Shown: in pieces, positions 51,494-62,166 of the stretch
Numbering within the stretch: position 1 is the first letter of the stretch
How the letters are laid out: each line of letters opens with the position of its first letter
Source: Thermoanaerobaculia bacterium
GTDB lineage: Bacteria > Acidobacteriota > Thermoanaerobaculia > UBA5066
Direction: 5' to 3'
Assembly (NCBI GenBank): GCA_022071945.1
Contig: JAJVIN010000001.1
Location: 186,001 to 250,000 of the forward strand
Length of the DNA: 64,000 nucleotides
The notes under the pieces: generated by a model
What the model saw: only the letters and a program-made list of their open reading frames with translations
What the model was told of the DNA's origin: nothing
Database searches by the model: none
Translations under genes and position numbers: made by a program

Positions 51494-52041
51494 ACGTCCT
51501 CCGGGAGCAGATAGGCGACGGAGTCTTCCTCGGAGAGGGTTTGATCGACGAAGAGAAGCAGCTCGTCGTCGAGACGGTCGGCCTCCGACAGCGCCGCTGT
51601 CACGGGCGTGACCGTGGCCGGGGCGGTGTTCTTGACCTGGGGGACGGGATCGGGCGAGCTCCTGGAGAGGCTGAGCACGGCCACCAGCAGGATGGCCGCG
51701 GCGAGGCTCCCCAGGGCGAGGGCCGGGCGGCGCAGGAGCTGGCCCGAGACGGGGAGGCGAAACGCGAGGACTCGCGGCTTCTCGGCCGCGGCGGACCGGA
51801 CCTGCTGCATGACCTGCAACTCTTGCTGGCGCCAGAACTCCTCCGGGATGGCGCCCAGGACTCCGTCGATGGCCCCCTGCTCCATGAGGGCCCCTTCTCG
51901 AAGCCGGGCGACCCGGGACTGACAGCTCTGGCACGCCGCGAGGTGGAGCGGAACGGGAGAAGCGCCATCTCCGACGGGGAAGACCCGCAGGACGATCTCT
52001 TCGTTCGAGAGGTGGGAACCGGGGGGAGCCTGCGTCTTCAT
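51490..52041 (-). CDS. Membrane anti-sigma factor, zinc-finger type
   Basis: A 183-residue protein. The cytoplasmic N-terminus contains PLHLAACQSCQSRV, an HxxxCxxC zinc-binding anti-sigma motif at about 32-40. One membrane helix is at about 110-128 (ALGSLAAAILLVAVLSL), and the C-terminal part is outside. It should hold the adjacent ECF sigma factor inactive until an envelope signal arrives. The ATG overlaps the sigma stop by 4 bp and its own stop overlaps the Spy-like start by 4 bp, a tight three-gene operon. Confidence 0.85.
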   Translation of the reverse strand: MKTQAPPGSHLSNEEIVLRVFPVGDGASPVPLHLAACQSCQSRVARLREGALMEQGAIDGVLGAIPEEFWRQQELQVMQQVRSAAAEKPRVLAFRLPVSGQLLRRPALALGSLAAAILLVAVLSLSRSSPDPVPQVKNTAPATVTPVTAALSEADRLDDELLLFVDQTLSEEDSVAYLLPEDV

Positions 52042-52655
52042 TTCAGATCCTCCAGGAGTTCGCGGAGCTTCCGGGCAGCGCGGAAGAGGTGCGATTTGAT
52101 CGTTCCCTCGTCCAGTCCGATGGCCTTGCTGATTTCGGGTATCGACTTCTGATTGAAGTGCTTGAGGACGAAGACCGCTCGCTGGCGCGGCGAGAGCGAC
52201 ACGAGAGCCTTGTTGACCCGCTGACGGATCTCCCGCGAGAGGGCCTCTTTCTCGGGAGACGTCCCATCCGTGGGGTCGAGGGACCGGGGAAGCGGTCCGT
52301 CGGAATCCTCCTCGTCACGGGAGATCTCGGAGAACGAGACGACGGGACGCCTCCTTCTTTCGTGATCCCGGACGGTGTTGATGGCGATCCGGATCAGCCA
52401 GGTCTCGAACGTCGACTCCCCCTTGAATCCCCCTGCCGACCGGAAGGCCTTCACGAAGACGTCCTGGGTGATCCCGTCGGCTTCGTGGGGATCGCGGACA
52501 AGGGTGTAAACGAACCTGAAGATCCGCTTCTGGTACGTCCTCACGAAATACTCGAACGCGTCGACATCGCCCGCCTTGACCTGGGAAAGGATATCCGCCT
52601 CGATGTTGCGATCCACCGGTTTGAGCGCCGGCCTCCCCGAGCGTTCGGGTTCCAC
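52038..52655 (-). CDS. ECF-type RNA polymerase sigma factor
   Basis: A 205-residue sigma70-family factor. Region 2 has FEYFVRTYQKRIFRFVYTLV and HEADGITQDVFVKAF; region 4 has LSPRQRAVFVLKHFNQKS and GLDEGTIKSHLFRAARKL. I start it at GTG 52655, with GGAGG 6 nt upstream; the longer frame from 52730 has no ribosome-binding site. Probably directs its own operon (anti-sigma, Spy-like). I did not find a convincing ECF promoter in 52656-52796, the gap to the kinase-like gene. Confidence 0.9.
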   Translation of the reverse strand: MEPERSGRPALKPVDRNIEADILSQVKAGDVDAFEYFVRTYQKRIFRFVYTLVRDPHEADGITQDVFVKAFRSAGGFKGESTFETWLIRIAINTVRDHERRRRPVVSFSEISRDEEDSDGPLPRSLDPTDGTSPEKEALSREIRQRVNKALVSLSPRQRAVFVLKHFNQKSIPEISKAIGLDEGTIKSHLFRAARKLRELLEDLK

Positions 52656-52796
52656 GTCAGACCTCCATCGGGTCAGGTCCGAAGGGACCCCGTTGCGTGG
52701 GACTGCCTGTAACGCCGCGACTCCATACACATCCGTTGGACGATCCGATCGGTCTCACGGTTTACGATTTCCAGCCGTTCGAAAGAGGATAACTCC

Positions 52797-53510
52797 TCAC
52801 CACCGCCAGGGCCTAACGGCCCGCTTGAACGTGTCCCAGACGCGAGTCTTGAGCCGCAGGGCGGAAACGCCGAAGAGCCAGAGAGCCAGAGGCGAGGCCC
52901 CATAAGCCCTCAGGAGAGCCCGCTGATCGGAGGGGGCGTTCAACCCGGGACGAGACAAGTCCCTGAGTCTTCTCACGATCCCGAGGGGCCCCTTCGACCT
53001 TCTGGCTCGGTCGAGATCGACGAGCCACAGGACAGGCCCCGAGTCCCCCGTCGTCACGAGGATGTTGCCGTCGGTGAAGTCCCGAAAAAAGACGCCACCG
53101 TCGTGCATCGCCCGCGCAAGACGTCCGAGCGCCTCGACGACTTCATCGAAACCATGAGGCGAGGGCGGCGCCGCGACACTGGTTTCGTAGCGGTGCCTGA
53201 ACCAGGCCCGGACCTGCACCGCCTCCGGGAGCTGGCGGCAGACGTAGGCGCTCTCTCCTTCGCCCCTCTCCACAGCCAGAGGCTCGGGAGTGGCGACGCC
53301 GGCCGTCCTCAGCCATTCGGCCGTGCGGAGGCACCGCTCGGCGCGGCTCGGTCCCAGGAGCCGATCCCAGCGAGAGGCAGGCATTCGCTTGACGACGGCG
53401 GGAATCCTCTCCCCTTCCGCCGTGACGAAGAGACATCGACGGACGTCGAAGCGGCCCGGAAAGCGATTCTCCGGGCTGTCCAGATCTCGGATCGTTCCTT
53501 CGAGGACCAT
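52797..53510 (-). CDS. LPS-kinase-like (Kdo/WaaP/RIO-type) protein
   Basis: A 237-residue protein of the lipopolysaccharide-kinase superfamily. VVKRMPASRW carries the ATP lysine. VFFRDFTDGNILVTTG is the catalytic loop (Asp and Asn present, with FRD for HRD), and WLVDLDRARR is the metal-binding DFG equivalent. Predicted to phosphorylate a lipid-linked sugar of the outer membrane. The ATG shares one base with the stop of the ArnT-like gene (TGATG), so the two are coupled and probably modify the same glycolipid. Confidence 0.75.
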   Translation of the reverse strand: MVLEGTIRDLDSPENRFPGRFDVRRCLFVTAEGERIPAVVKRMPASRWDRLLGPSRAERCLRTAEWLRTAGVATPEPLAVERGEGESAYVCRQLPEAVQVRAWFRHRYETSVAAPPSPHGFDEVVEALGRLARAMHDGGVFFRDFTDGNILVTTGDSGPVLWLVDLDRARRSKGPLGIVRRLRDLSRPGLNAPSDQRALLRAYGASPLALWLFGVSALRLKTRVWDTFKRAVRPWRW

Positions 53511-55126
53511 CAGGGCGCGAGAAGCTGGGCGATGTCTCCACCGACGGGCTGCCGGTCCAGGATCCGGAGCCTCTTCAGATAGGGGTCCTGCCAGTTCCGG
53601 CTCTCGGACTCATCCGCCAGGACGGCCCCGCCGGGAGTCTGCAGAAGCCAGTTCTTCAGGTCGGTCTCGGTCCACACGTGGGCCGTTCGACGCTCGAGGA
53701 TGAGGATGGGATAGCACCTGTAGGTCTTTCCGTAATAGGCGAGGGGCTTGTCCTTGCCGTGCGACTCCTTCAGGCGCTCGTAGAAGGGGCGGCCCGTCTT
53801 TGCCTCGTCCATCGCGCTGAAGACGACTCGTCCGACGATGCCTTCCGAGACACCGAGCGTGAGGGCAACGGCGAGAAGGGCTGGAGTGGACTCCCGGCGC
53901 TTCCAGATCCACGCGGCGGCGATCGCGATGGCACCCGCGAGGAAGGGGACGGTCACGTAGGGGCCGAGACGCGCGTACGACGGATAGCGGGCCGCGGCGA
54001 GTTTCGGGACGAGGAACGCGGCCGTGGCAAAGAGGACCGCAAGAACGAGGGCGTAGGTCCTCAGGAAGGTCATGAACCTGCCCTTCTCTTCGTCCGCGAG
54101 GGCCACGGCCGCCGCCGCCACGACGGCCGCGAGCGGAAAGACCATGAGGAGGTACTTGCCCTGCTTGGAATCCGATGTCGACAGGAAGAGGAAGACGACC
54201 GCGAAGATCTGGACGCAGTAGGCAAGCTCGGGCCTCGCCTTCAGAAGCCCGCGCCGGTAGAGGTAGATGGCTCCGGCGATTGCCGGCAGAGTCCAGGGTG
54301 AGAAGTCGCCCCAGATCGACTCGAAGTAGAACCACCAGGGCCAGATGTGATCAAAGGCCTCGAAGAACCGGATGAAGTTCTGCCGGACGATGAGGTCGTA
54401 GGCGTAGGCCTTCCCGGCCGCCCGGACCGCCAGGAAGTACCAGGGAAGGACGAGAGCCAGGAAGATCAGGATGCCCCGGAGGGGACGCAGCCTGAGGATC
54501 GGCTGCCAGGACCGATCGATGACACACCTGAGGATCGCGAAGAGCCCAGTCAAGACGAGCGCGAGAGGGCCCTTCGTCAGGATCGCCAGCGAGAGGAGCA
54601 CGTGGAAGGCCAGAACCCACCGTGGCAGGTTCTCAGCGTCCTCCGTTGCCATGATCTGGCAGATGAGGGCCCACAGTACGAGAGCCGAGAACATGGCGTC
54701 GATCTGCAGGAACTGTCCTTGCCAGAAGACCAGGGGTGCCGACGCCGTCATCGCCGCGGCGAGCAGAGTCTCTTTCTTTCCTCCCCGAAACCCGGCCAGG
54801 AACGCGGCGCCCAGGACCAGAAACGCGGAGCCGAGGACCGAGGGCAGGCGCAGGAAGACGGGTGTCAGGTTGAAGCCGGAGACCGCGTTTCCCACGGACA
54901 TGGCCCAGTAAAAGAGGATGGGCTTCTCCGAATACGGAATCCCGTTCTGCAGGGGCACGAGATAGCTCCCCCGCGCTTGCATCTCCCGGACGGCGTTGGC
55001 AAAGTCGGGCTCGTCCGGGGACCAATAGTCCCGGGCCGAGGCTGCGAGAAGGTAGATGACGGCCGCGGCCGCCGCGACGGCCAGGCCGGTTTTCATGTAG
55101 CTTCGGAGCAGGGGCTTCTCCGTCAC
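53510..55126 (-). CDS. ArnT/PMT-family (GT39-like) membrane glycosyltransferase
   Basis: A 538-residue protein with about 11-12 membrane helices. The first periplasmic loop begins WSPDEPDFANAVREM, the Asp-Glu pair of GT-C/ArnT-type enzymes, followed by NGIPYSEKPILFYW. ArnT relatives transfer sugars from undecaprenyl phosphate to lipid A or other acceptors; donor and acceptor here are unknown. The GTG at 55126 is chosen; an ATG ten codons later is possible, and neither has a good Shine-Dalgarno. The coupled LPS-kinase-like gene supports an outer-membrane glycolipid target. Confidence 0.87.
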   Translation of the reverse strand: MTEKPLLRSYMKTGLAVAAAAAVIYLLAASARDYWSPDEPDFANAVREMQARGSYLVPLQNGIPYSEKPILFYWAMSVGNAVSGFNLTPVFLRLPSVLGSAFLVLGAAFLAGFRGGKKETLLAAAMTASAPLVFWQGQFLQIDAMFSALVLWALICQIMATEDAENLPRWVLAFHVLLSLAILTKGPLALVLTGLFAILRCVIDRSWQPILRLRPLRGILIFLALVLPWYFLAVRAAGKAYAYDLIVRQNFIRFFEAFDHIWPWWFYFESIWGDFSPWTLPAIAGAIYLYRRGLLKARPELAYCVQIFAVVFLFLSTSDSKQGKYLLMVFPLAAVVAAAAVALADEEKGRFMTFLRTYALVLAVLFATAAFLVPKLAAARYPSYARLGPYVTVPFLAGAIAIAAAWIWKRRESTPALLAVALTLGVSEGIVGRVVFSAMDEAKTGRPFYERLKESHGKDKPLAYYGKTYRCYPILILERRTAHVWTETDLKNWLLQTPGGAVLADESESRNWQDPYLKRLRILDRQPVGGDIAQLLAP

Positions 55127-55219
55127 GCACGGAGAATACGACGGAACCGAACCTCTAGGAGAAAGGGCGGCCTGCCAGGAAGCTTCTGGAGCCCGGCGGC
55201 CAGAAGGTGGTCAGCGGAG

Positions 55220-55456
55220 ATGGAACACAACTTCCTACACACGTTCGAGCTCGCGGTGGAAGGGCTTTCCGAGAGGCTCGAGTTCTCGATGTACTTCGAG
55301 ACGGCCGACGTGAAGGAGGCGACGGATGCCTTTGCCGCCTACGTGGCCCGGCAAGAGGACAACTTCCTCCCCCTTGGTCTCGATGCCGCGGTGCGGGCCC
55401 ACCGGATCTATTTCATCCGACACGTGCGGGTAGGCGACATTCCGCTCGAGAACTGA
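55220..55456 (+). CDS. Small conserved-looking hypothetical protein
   Basis: Seventy-eight residues beginning MEHNFLHTFELAVEGLSERL with balanced composition and no motif I recognise. It looks like an alpha/beta single domain (ADVKEATDAFAAYVA as a helix, RIYFIRHVRVGDIP as the last strands). ATG at 55220 with CGGAG immediately before. It lies alone between two minus-strand genes. Plausible gene, function unknown; the opposite strand has a weaker overlapping frame. Confidence 0.55.
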   Translation: MEHNFLHTFELAVEGLSERLEFSMYFETADVKEATDAFAAYVARQEDNFLPLGLDAAVRAHRIYFIRHVRVGDIPLEN

Positions 55457-55475
55457 CGGGCAAGAACCCGCGGGG

Positions 55476-56066
55476 TCAGACGCCGTCGAAGATCCCGGCG
55501 ATCAGGCTGATGACCACCTCGATTGCCACCTCGACGGCCGTCTCGGCCACGGTCTCGCCGATCCCGGAGCTGGCGATGGAGGCGGAGGCCGGCGAAACGG
55601 CAGGTTGTCCGGCCAGGGAGAGCCCGCCTGCCGCTGCTGCGGCGGCGCCGGCGGCGGCGGCGGTCGCGAAGGCACCACCGGCGGTTGCATGGCCCGCCAC
55701 CCTGCGCGGTTTCGGAAGTCCGCGAGAGGCCTGGACCTTCTCCAGCTCGGTGCGGTCGAACCAGACGCCGTGCTGCTGGCAGACGTCGACCGGAACCTTC
55801 AGCGGGCCGGCCTCGATCCGCGACAGCGGGGCCTGGCACTCGGGGCAGCTGATCTCCTCCTTCACGTCCCACGTCTGACTCCTCGCGGCGGCCTCGTGAG
55901 CCGCCCTCACGGCCTCGGGGCCGAGATCCGTTTCGAGGTGCGTGGAGGCGAATCGCTGGCCCCAGATCCCCCCGCACCGGTTGCACAGATGGAGAGCGTG
56001 GGTTCCACAGGGGCGAGGAGCCAGCAGAGAACGGCAGCGGGGACACCGGAGAGGCTCGGCGAACAT
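55476..56066 (-). CDS. Double zinc-ribbon (zf-TFIIB-like) protein with hydrophobic tail
   Basis: A 196-residue protein with two TFIIB-type zinc ribbons: CPRCRSLL with LCNRCGGIWG, and CPECQAPL with VDVCQQHGVWFD. The C-terminal 80 residues are Ala/Gly-rich, ending in a possible membrane helix (VEVAIEVVISLIAGIF). Such zf-TFIIB proteins are common and mostly uncharacterised. The ATG at 56066 has no strong ribosome-binding site. Convergent with the 78-residue gene. Confidence 0.75.
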   Translation of the reverse strand: MFAEPLRCPRCRSLLAPRPCGTHALHLCNRCGGIWGQRFASTHLETDLGPEAVRAAHEAAARSQTWDVKEEISCPECQAPLSRIEAGPLKVPVDVCQQHGVWFDRTELEKVQASRGLPKPRRVAGHATAGGAFATAAAAGAAAAAAGGLSLAGQPAVSPASASIASSGIGETVAETAVEVAIEVVISLIAGIFDGV

Positions 56067-56395
56067 GGTGGGATGCTACACAGGAAAGGCCGCTCCCGCG
56101 TCTCGGGAGACTCTGGCTGGCATACGACTCCGCGGCCGGGAACGTGTGTCCTTCACAGGCTCCGGATCCTGTGAGGGCTCCTGGACCTGCCGGGACCCGC
56201 CGGTGGGAGCGCCGCCCTCCCTGGTTCCGGACGTGATGGGACGGATGGCCGGAGGGGAGAGGGATTGTGGTGCGCTTCCCGAGTGCGGGGTTCGTTCTGG
56301 CTGGCGGGGACGGCTCCGCCGGTGCTAGGATCCGCCCCTGCGCCGCCCGCCCGAAGGCTTCTGCTGGAGGGACCGCCGCGGCCGTCCTTCCGAAC
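56067..56395. other. Non-coding gap upstream of tRNA-Arg
   Basis: No open frame of coding character. It must hold the tRNA promoter, but no convincing -35/-10 pair was found; TAGGAT at 56326-56331 is the best -10-like hexamer and lacks a -35 at normal spacing. Confidence 0.5.
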
Positions 56396-56472
56396 GGGCC
56401 CGTAGCTCAGGTGGATAGAGCAGCGGTTTCCTAAACCGCGTGTCGCGTGTTCGAGTCACGCCGGGCCCACCA
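56396..56472 (+). tRNA. tRNA-Arg (anticodon CCU)
   Basis: Acceptor arms GGGCCCG and CGGGCCC pair fully; discriminator A and an encoded CCA follow. The D-arm is GCTCAGGTGGATAGAGC. The anticodon stem GCGGT/ACCGC encloses loop TTCCTAA, so the anticodon is CCT, reading AGG. The T-arm carries TTCGAGTC. Seventy-seven bases including CCA. No phage or island genes follow directly. Confidence 0.97.
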
Positions 56473-56685
56473 ATTCAAGATAAAGGACTTAGCTGACTTT
56501 CCGGCTCTTGGCTTTCGGAGCTGAAGTGGCACCATGCTGCCTCTTCGCGGCGGTCAGTCGCGATCCTCCGTCGTCCGTCTCCGGATCCGTCGGGAAGGAC
56601 GGCGACGTCTGCGGTAGATTTCCATCCAATCGGTCGATTGCCGCCAGCTGGCGAGGAACGGCAGCGATCGGTGGAGGTGTTCGCC

Positions 56686-57039
56686 GTGTCCTTCATGCGT
56701 TGTGATGTCTGCGGCTCGGAACTGGATGGCAACTGCAACGAAACCGGGATTCGAGGAGAGGAGAAGCACGAGGCAATCCTCTGCACCCTGCACCACGTGG
56801 TCCTTCGGGGTGTGGTTCAGTCGGGACGCAGCGTGAACTGGCCCGCCATTTCCCTGGCAACTCTCCGCCTAAACCAGGAGTGCCCGACCGCGGAGGACGA
56901 CGACGAGGTCTGGATGCGCTGGTCACCCGTGGATCGCCTGGCGGAACTCTACGAGGAACTCGCCCCCGTCACTCCGGACGATTGGTCGATCGAACCGGAC
57001 GGTCCTCGAAAGGCTCCTTCAGTCCCGCCTCGGGAGTGA
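56686..57039 (+). CDS. Hypothetical protein with CxxC motif
   Basis: About 117 residues from GTG 56686 (GGAGG 8 nt upstream) or 114 from ATG 56695. It begins MRCDVCGSELDGNCNETG, a zinc-ribbon-like half with later Cys and His in AILCTLHHVV. The acidic C-terminal half includes DDDEVWMRWSPVDRL. No family recognised. It is alone downstream of the tRNA; the gap from 57040 to 57153 shows nothing. Confidence 0.5.
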   Translation: MSFMRCDVCGSELDGNCNETGIRGEEKHEAILCTLHHVVLRGVVQSGRSVNWPAISLATLRLNQECPTAEDDDEVWMRWSPVDRLAELYEELAPVTPDDWSIEPDGPRKAPSVPPRE

Positions 57040-57153
57040 TCCAACCTTCGGTGGCCAAGGCCTATCTCGATGACCTTCATCGGGCGTGGGAACGGCTCCG
57101 GGCGGGCGCCGGCGGCGACACGACCGGGATCAAACGCCTGAGTTTCGCAGGGG

Positions 57154-58920
57154 CTATTCCCAGCCCGCCTGTCGCCCCTTGTTCGCCTTTGCGAGCCACT
57201 TCTCGAGGGGCTTGAAGTACTCGGCCATCGCGCGGGTCGAGAGATCCTCGCCGGTGGCCTCCTTCAGGACCTTGCGCCAGTCTTCCGTGGCTCCCTTTTC
57301 CAGGATCTTCCGCAGCCACTGTCCCACATCCTTTCGCCCCGCATAGTTGGCGGCGTGGACGTCCTGTTTGAGGATGTTCTTCGCGATGTAGTCGTGGAGC
57401 TGGTACTTGAGGACAGTCGCGATCGCGTAGTTGTAGTAGTAGGCCGGAGCGTCATTGATGTGGGTCTTGGTCGCGGCGTCGCAGGAGCGCTCGTCCCTCA
57501 CCGAGGGAGGCACGACTCCCTGCTTCTCCTTGACGATCGCCCACCAGCGCTCGTTCAGCTTGTCCGCCGGCATCCCCTTCGCGTAGAACTCCGCCTCCCA
57601 CTCCGTCATGGTCCCGCTCGACCAGAAGAGCATCGGGATCGCGACCTCGAGCGCGTCGTTGAGAAGAACCTGGGTCTCGTCGGCTTCGAAGTCTGGAGGC
57701 AGGACGCCGACGGACTTGAGGTAAGGGGTCTGCCGCGTGGCCAGGGAGATCAGCTCCGCGATCCCCTCGTGGAAAGCCGGGCTCGCGCTGTCGCGCAGGA
57801 GCATCGGGACCTCGGGCCGCGAGTAGGCCTGCATGTAGAAGCCGTGTCCGAGCTCGTGGTGAGCCGTGCCGAACCACTCCATGTTCGGCGTAACGCTCAT
57901 CAGGGAGCGGATGTCGGTGTCGAGATCGACGTGCTGGCACCAGGCGTGGCTGTTCTTCTTGCGAGTGTCGCCCGGGCCGAGAGGGAGCATGTCCGACTTC
58001 TTCCAGAAGGACTCGGGAAGGGGCGGGAATCCGAGTCCCACGTAGAACTGTTCGGCCGTCTTGATGATCTTCTCGGCGGACCAGCCCTTCATGTAGGGGT
58101 CGAGCTCGACCGCGGAGACGAGGCCCGTCCACTCCTGGCTCCACCGGTTGTCGATCCAGTGCGCGGGGATCGCCTTCGGGACGGGTTGCCCGTACCTCTT
58201 CGCGAGCTCGTACTTGGCCCAGGTGTGAAGCTCGCGATAGAGCGGCAGGACGTCGGCGAGAAACCGGCGCTGCATCTCGACCATTTCCCCGGCCGTCATC
58301 CCGTGCTTGGCGACTTGAAGCGAGAAGTAGTCGGGATATCCGAGCTCCCTCGCGCACCCGTTCCTGAGCTCCCTGAGCTTCAGGAGACCGTCCCTGAGCG
58401 CCGGACCGTTCTCCTTGGAGGCCTCCCAGACCTTCCTGCGTTCGGTCAGGTCGCGGCTCTTTTTCAGGAGGTCGTCGATCTGGTTGGCCGTGATGGGCTT
58501 GCCATCGAGCTTCCAGACGAAGCTGTTGAGGGTCGAGGCCTGGGCGGTCTCGGCCTTGATGCGCTCGGCGGTCAGAGCCGGATTCGTCATCGGCCCCTCG
58601 GCGGCATTCAACAGGATGCGCTCGAGCTGCTTCACCGTGAGCGGTGAGAGTTCGGCCCGGTGAGTCAGGAGCTCGCGGGCCTCGTTGATGACGGCCTTGT
58701 TGCCATTGAAGGCCGCGTAGGCCCTCCCCGCGGCCTCCAGCGCGGCATCGTACTCGGGCGAAACATCCGTCCAGGCCGACCACTGAGCTTCCTGCAGGAC
58801 AGTGGAGAGGGCCTGGTAGTTGGAGTTGACGAGGACGAGGAACCGGCTGGCCCGCTCCTCGAGCGGCGTGGCCGCCATGAGCGTGAGGGGAAGCACGAGG
58901 AGTGCGACGGCAAGGCGCAT
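57154..58920 (-). CDS. M2-family (angiotensin-converting-enzyme-like) peptidase
   Basis: A 588-residue secreted zinc dipeptidyl carboxypeptidase. A short signal peptide (RLAVALLVLPLTLMAA) leads to an all-helical M2 domain with HHELGHGFYMQAY (HExxH) and the downstream Glu in FHEGIAELISLAT. SLMSVTPNMEWFGTAHHE is the expected lead-in. The start is the ATG at 58920 with AAGGAG upstream; a 28-codon extension upstream is not signal-like. It probably releases dipeptides from peptides in the periplasm or medium. Single gene. Confidence 0.93.
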   Translation of the reverse strand: MRLAVALLVLPLTLMAATPLEERASRFLVLVNSNYQALSTVLQEAQWSAWTDVSPEYDAALEAAGRAYAAFNGNKAVINEARELLTHRAELSPLTVKQLERILLNAAEGPMTNPALTAERIKAETAQASTLNSFVWKLDGKPITANQIDDLLKKSRDLTERRKVWEASKENGPALRDGLLKLRELRNGCARELGYPDYFSLQVAKHGMTAGEMVEMQRRFLADVLPLYRELHTWAKYELAKRYGQPVPKAIPAHWIDNRWSQEWTGLVSAVELDPYMKGWSAEKIIKTAEQFYVGLGFPPLPESFWKKSDMLPLGPGDTRKKNSHAWCQHVDLDTDIRSLMSVTPNMEWFGTAHHELGHGFYMQAYSRPEVPMLLRDSASPAFHEGIAELISLATRQTPYLKSVGVLPPDFEADETQVLLNDALEVAIPMLFWSSGTMTEWEAEFYAKGMPADKLNERWWAIVKEKQGVVPPSVRDERSCDAATKTHINDAPAYYYNYAIATVLKYQLHDYIAKNILKQDVHAANYAGRKDVGQWLRKILEKGATEDWRKVLKEATGEDLSTRAMAEYFKPLEKWLAKANKGRQAGWE

Positions 58921-59097
58921 GGAGACTCCTTCCTGAGGGCGCCCTGCCGGGAGGGGACTCGCCGGGCCCGGGCGCTTCTTGCAAGGATAGGCGATCCCGG
59001 GCAACGCCGCCGCCGCGGTGCTGGAGGAGAAAGAAGGGGGGCGCCCTCACCCCGGTGGCTCTCGCGATCTCGAGAGAAACGCGGTAGCGTTCCCTAC

Positions 59098-59484
59098 ATG
59101 GCGTCCCACCGCTTCACGATTCTCGAGGGCTCCTGGGCGGTCGTAAAACTCGACGCCGAGTCCAGCGTGCCGGACTGGGCTCTCGGACCGTCCCGGTTCA
59201 GCTCGATCACGAGAACCGCCGAAGAGCTGTCTCTCGTCTGTGCGGAATCCGCGGTGCCAAAGGACTCCAGGGCGGAAAGAGGCTGGAGCGTCGTGAAGCT
59301 CGTCGGCCCCTTCCCCTTCGACCTGGTCGGCGTGCTGGCGTCGTTCGTCTCACCCCTGGCGGAGGCCGGGATCAGCATCTTCGCCCTCAGCACCTTCGAT
59401 ACCGACTATCTCCTGGTGAAGTCGGAGAAGGCGCACGAGGCCGTATCCGTGCTGACCCGTCACGGGCACGAGTTCGTTCCCTGA
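59098..59484 (+). CDS. ACT-domain protein (ACT_7-like)
   Basis: A 128-residue protein made of two ACT-like halves. The N-terminal part is FTILEGSWAVVKLD; the C-terminal part is GISIFALSTFDTDYLLVK, typical of the small ACT_7/CASTOR-like family. These usually bind amino acids and regulate, but no partner is known. ATG at 59098 with little ribosome-binding site, only 5 bases from TAGCGT. Single gene, convergent with the small secreted-protein gene. Confidence 0.85.
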   Translation: MASHRFTILEGSWAVVKLDAESSVPDWALGPSRFSSITRTAEELSLVCAESAVPKDSRAERGWSVVKLVGPFPFDLVGVLASFVSPLAEAGISIFALSTFDTDYLLVKSEKAHEAVSVLTRHGHEFVP

Positions 59485-59496
59485 TGTGGGGAGATT

Positions 59497-59529
59497 CCGG
59501 GCCACGGAGCGAAACCTCCGGTGGCCCGG
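59497..59529. terminator. Hairpin between ACT and small secreted-protein genes
   Basis: CCGGGCCAC and GTGGCCCGG form a 9-bp stem continued by GGAG/CTCC across one bulged base, loop CGAAAC. No T-run follows on either strand, so its terminator role rests on position. Confidence 0.45.
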
Positions 59530-59554
59530 CAGGGCGCGACGCCCACTCGAGGAC

Positions 59555-59854
59555 TTACCGGTGGCCATGGCCACGGTACCGATGGTGCGGAGGGTAAGGC
59601 GCGTAGTGCCGTCTCGGGTAGCGGTAGTGCGGATAGGGCGGATAAACCACGGGTCCGTATCCGTAGGCACCGTAGACCCCATACGGGACGGGGAGCGGGG
59701 GGAGCCAACCGGTGACGACGGGCGGCAGGACGGGACGCGGTGCGACGATGACGCGAACCGGGGGCCCGTAGCGGCCATGGGCTTCGGCCGGGAGCGACGG
59801 AATCACCAGGGCAGCGAGAAGAGCGAAGGCAGCGAGAAGTGGTTTGAATCTCAT
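59555..59854 (-). CDS. Small secreted Tyr/Pro/His-rich protein
   Basis: Ninety-nine residues. A clear signal peptide (RFKPLLAAFALLAALVIPSL, cleaved near AEA) is followed by a low-complexity tail rich in Tyr, Pro, His and Arg (GVYGAYGYGPVVYPPYPHY, ending RYRGHGHR). Possibly an envelope or metal-binding protein; no enzyme motif. The ATG at 59854 has GGAGGTGGAGGT upstream and is preferred to one four codons earlier. Confidence 0.75.
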   Translation of the reverse strand: MRFKPLLAAFALLAALVIPSLPAEAHGRYGPPVRVIVAPRPVLPPVVTGWLPPLPVPYGVYGAYGYGPVVYPPYPHYRYPRRHYAPYPPHHRYRGHGHR

Positions 59855-59921
59855 GATGACCTCCACCTCCGATAGAGCAACTGCCGTGCCTTCCTTCCTG
59901 TCCTCGCGCGAGGCCGGATAG

Positions 59922-59957
59922 AAAATGAGGCCGGGCTTGTGGGCCCGGCCTCATTTT
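59922..59957. terminator. Bidirectional intrinsic terminator
   Basis: AAAATGAGGCCGGGC, a 6-nt loop and GCCCGGCCTCATTTT: a perfect 15-bp stem whose arms end in A- and T-runs, so it works on both strands. It lies 21 bases after the acs stop, the best terminator in the window. Confidence 0.92.
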
Positions 59958-59978
59958 TCCGTCTGAATCGGAAAGGGC

Positions 59979-61937
<1,959 letters not shown>

Positions 61938-62103
61938 GGAACCTCCCTCTCCGATGGATACCGCACACGGTGGTGGGCGAGACGGCTCGAGTGAACCGCG
62001 AGACTGCAGGATGGACGAGGACCGGACTCCTCTGGCTGCCGGACTCAGGCTGAGCGGGCGAATGTTAAGCGAGCGGCGACGGCGAGGGCAAATAGACGCG
62101 AAA

Positions 62104-62127
62104 CGGGCGGCCCCGAAGGACCGCCCG
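62104..62127 (-). terminator. Probable terminator of the amylase gene
   Basis: CGGGCGGCC, a 5-nt loop and GGACCGCCCG form a stem with one bulged base, 40 bases past the amylase stop. On the minus strand only GTTT follows. Confidence 0.4.
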
Positions 62128-62166
62128 CAAGAGGCTCTGGCCGAAAAGAAGGTGATCAGCCCGGAA

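Noticed and set aside
56396-57039. tRNA-Arg as a mobile-element attachment site
   Set aside because: No integrase gene and no repeat of the tRNA 3' end noticed downstream.
57452-59050. 532-codon minus-strand frame
   Set aside because: Alternative frame of the M2 peptidase gene on the same strand; the peptidase frame has HExxH and a signal peptide.
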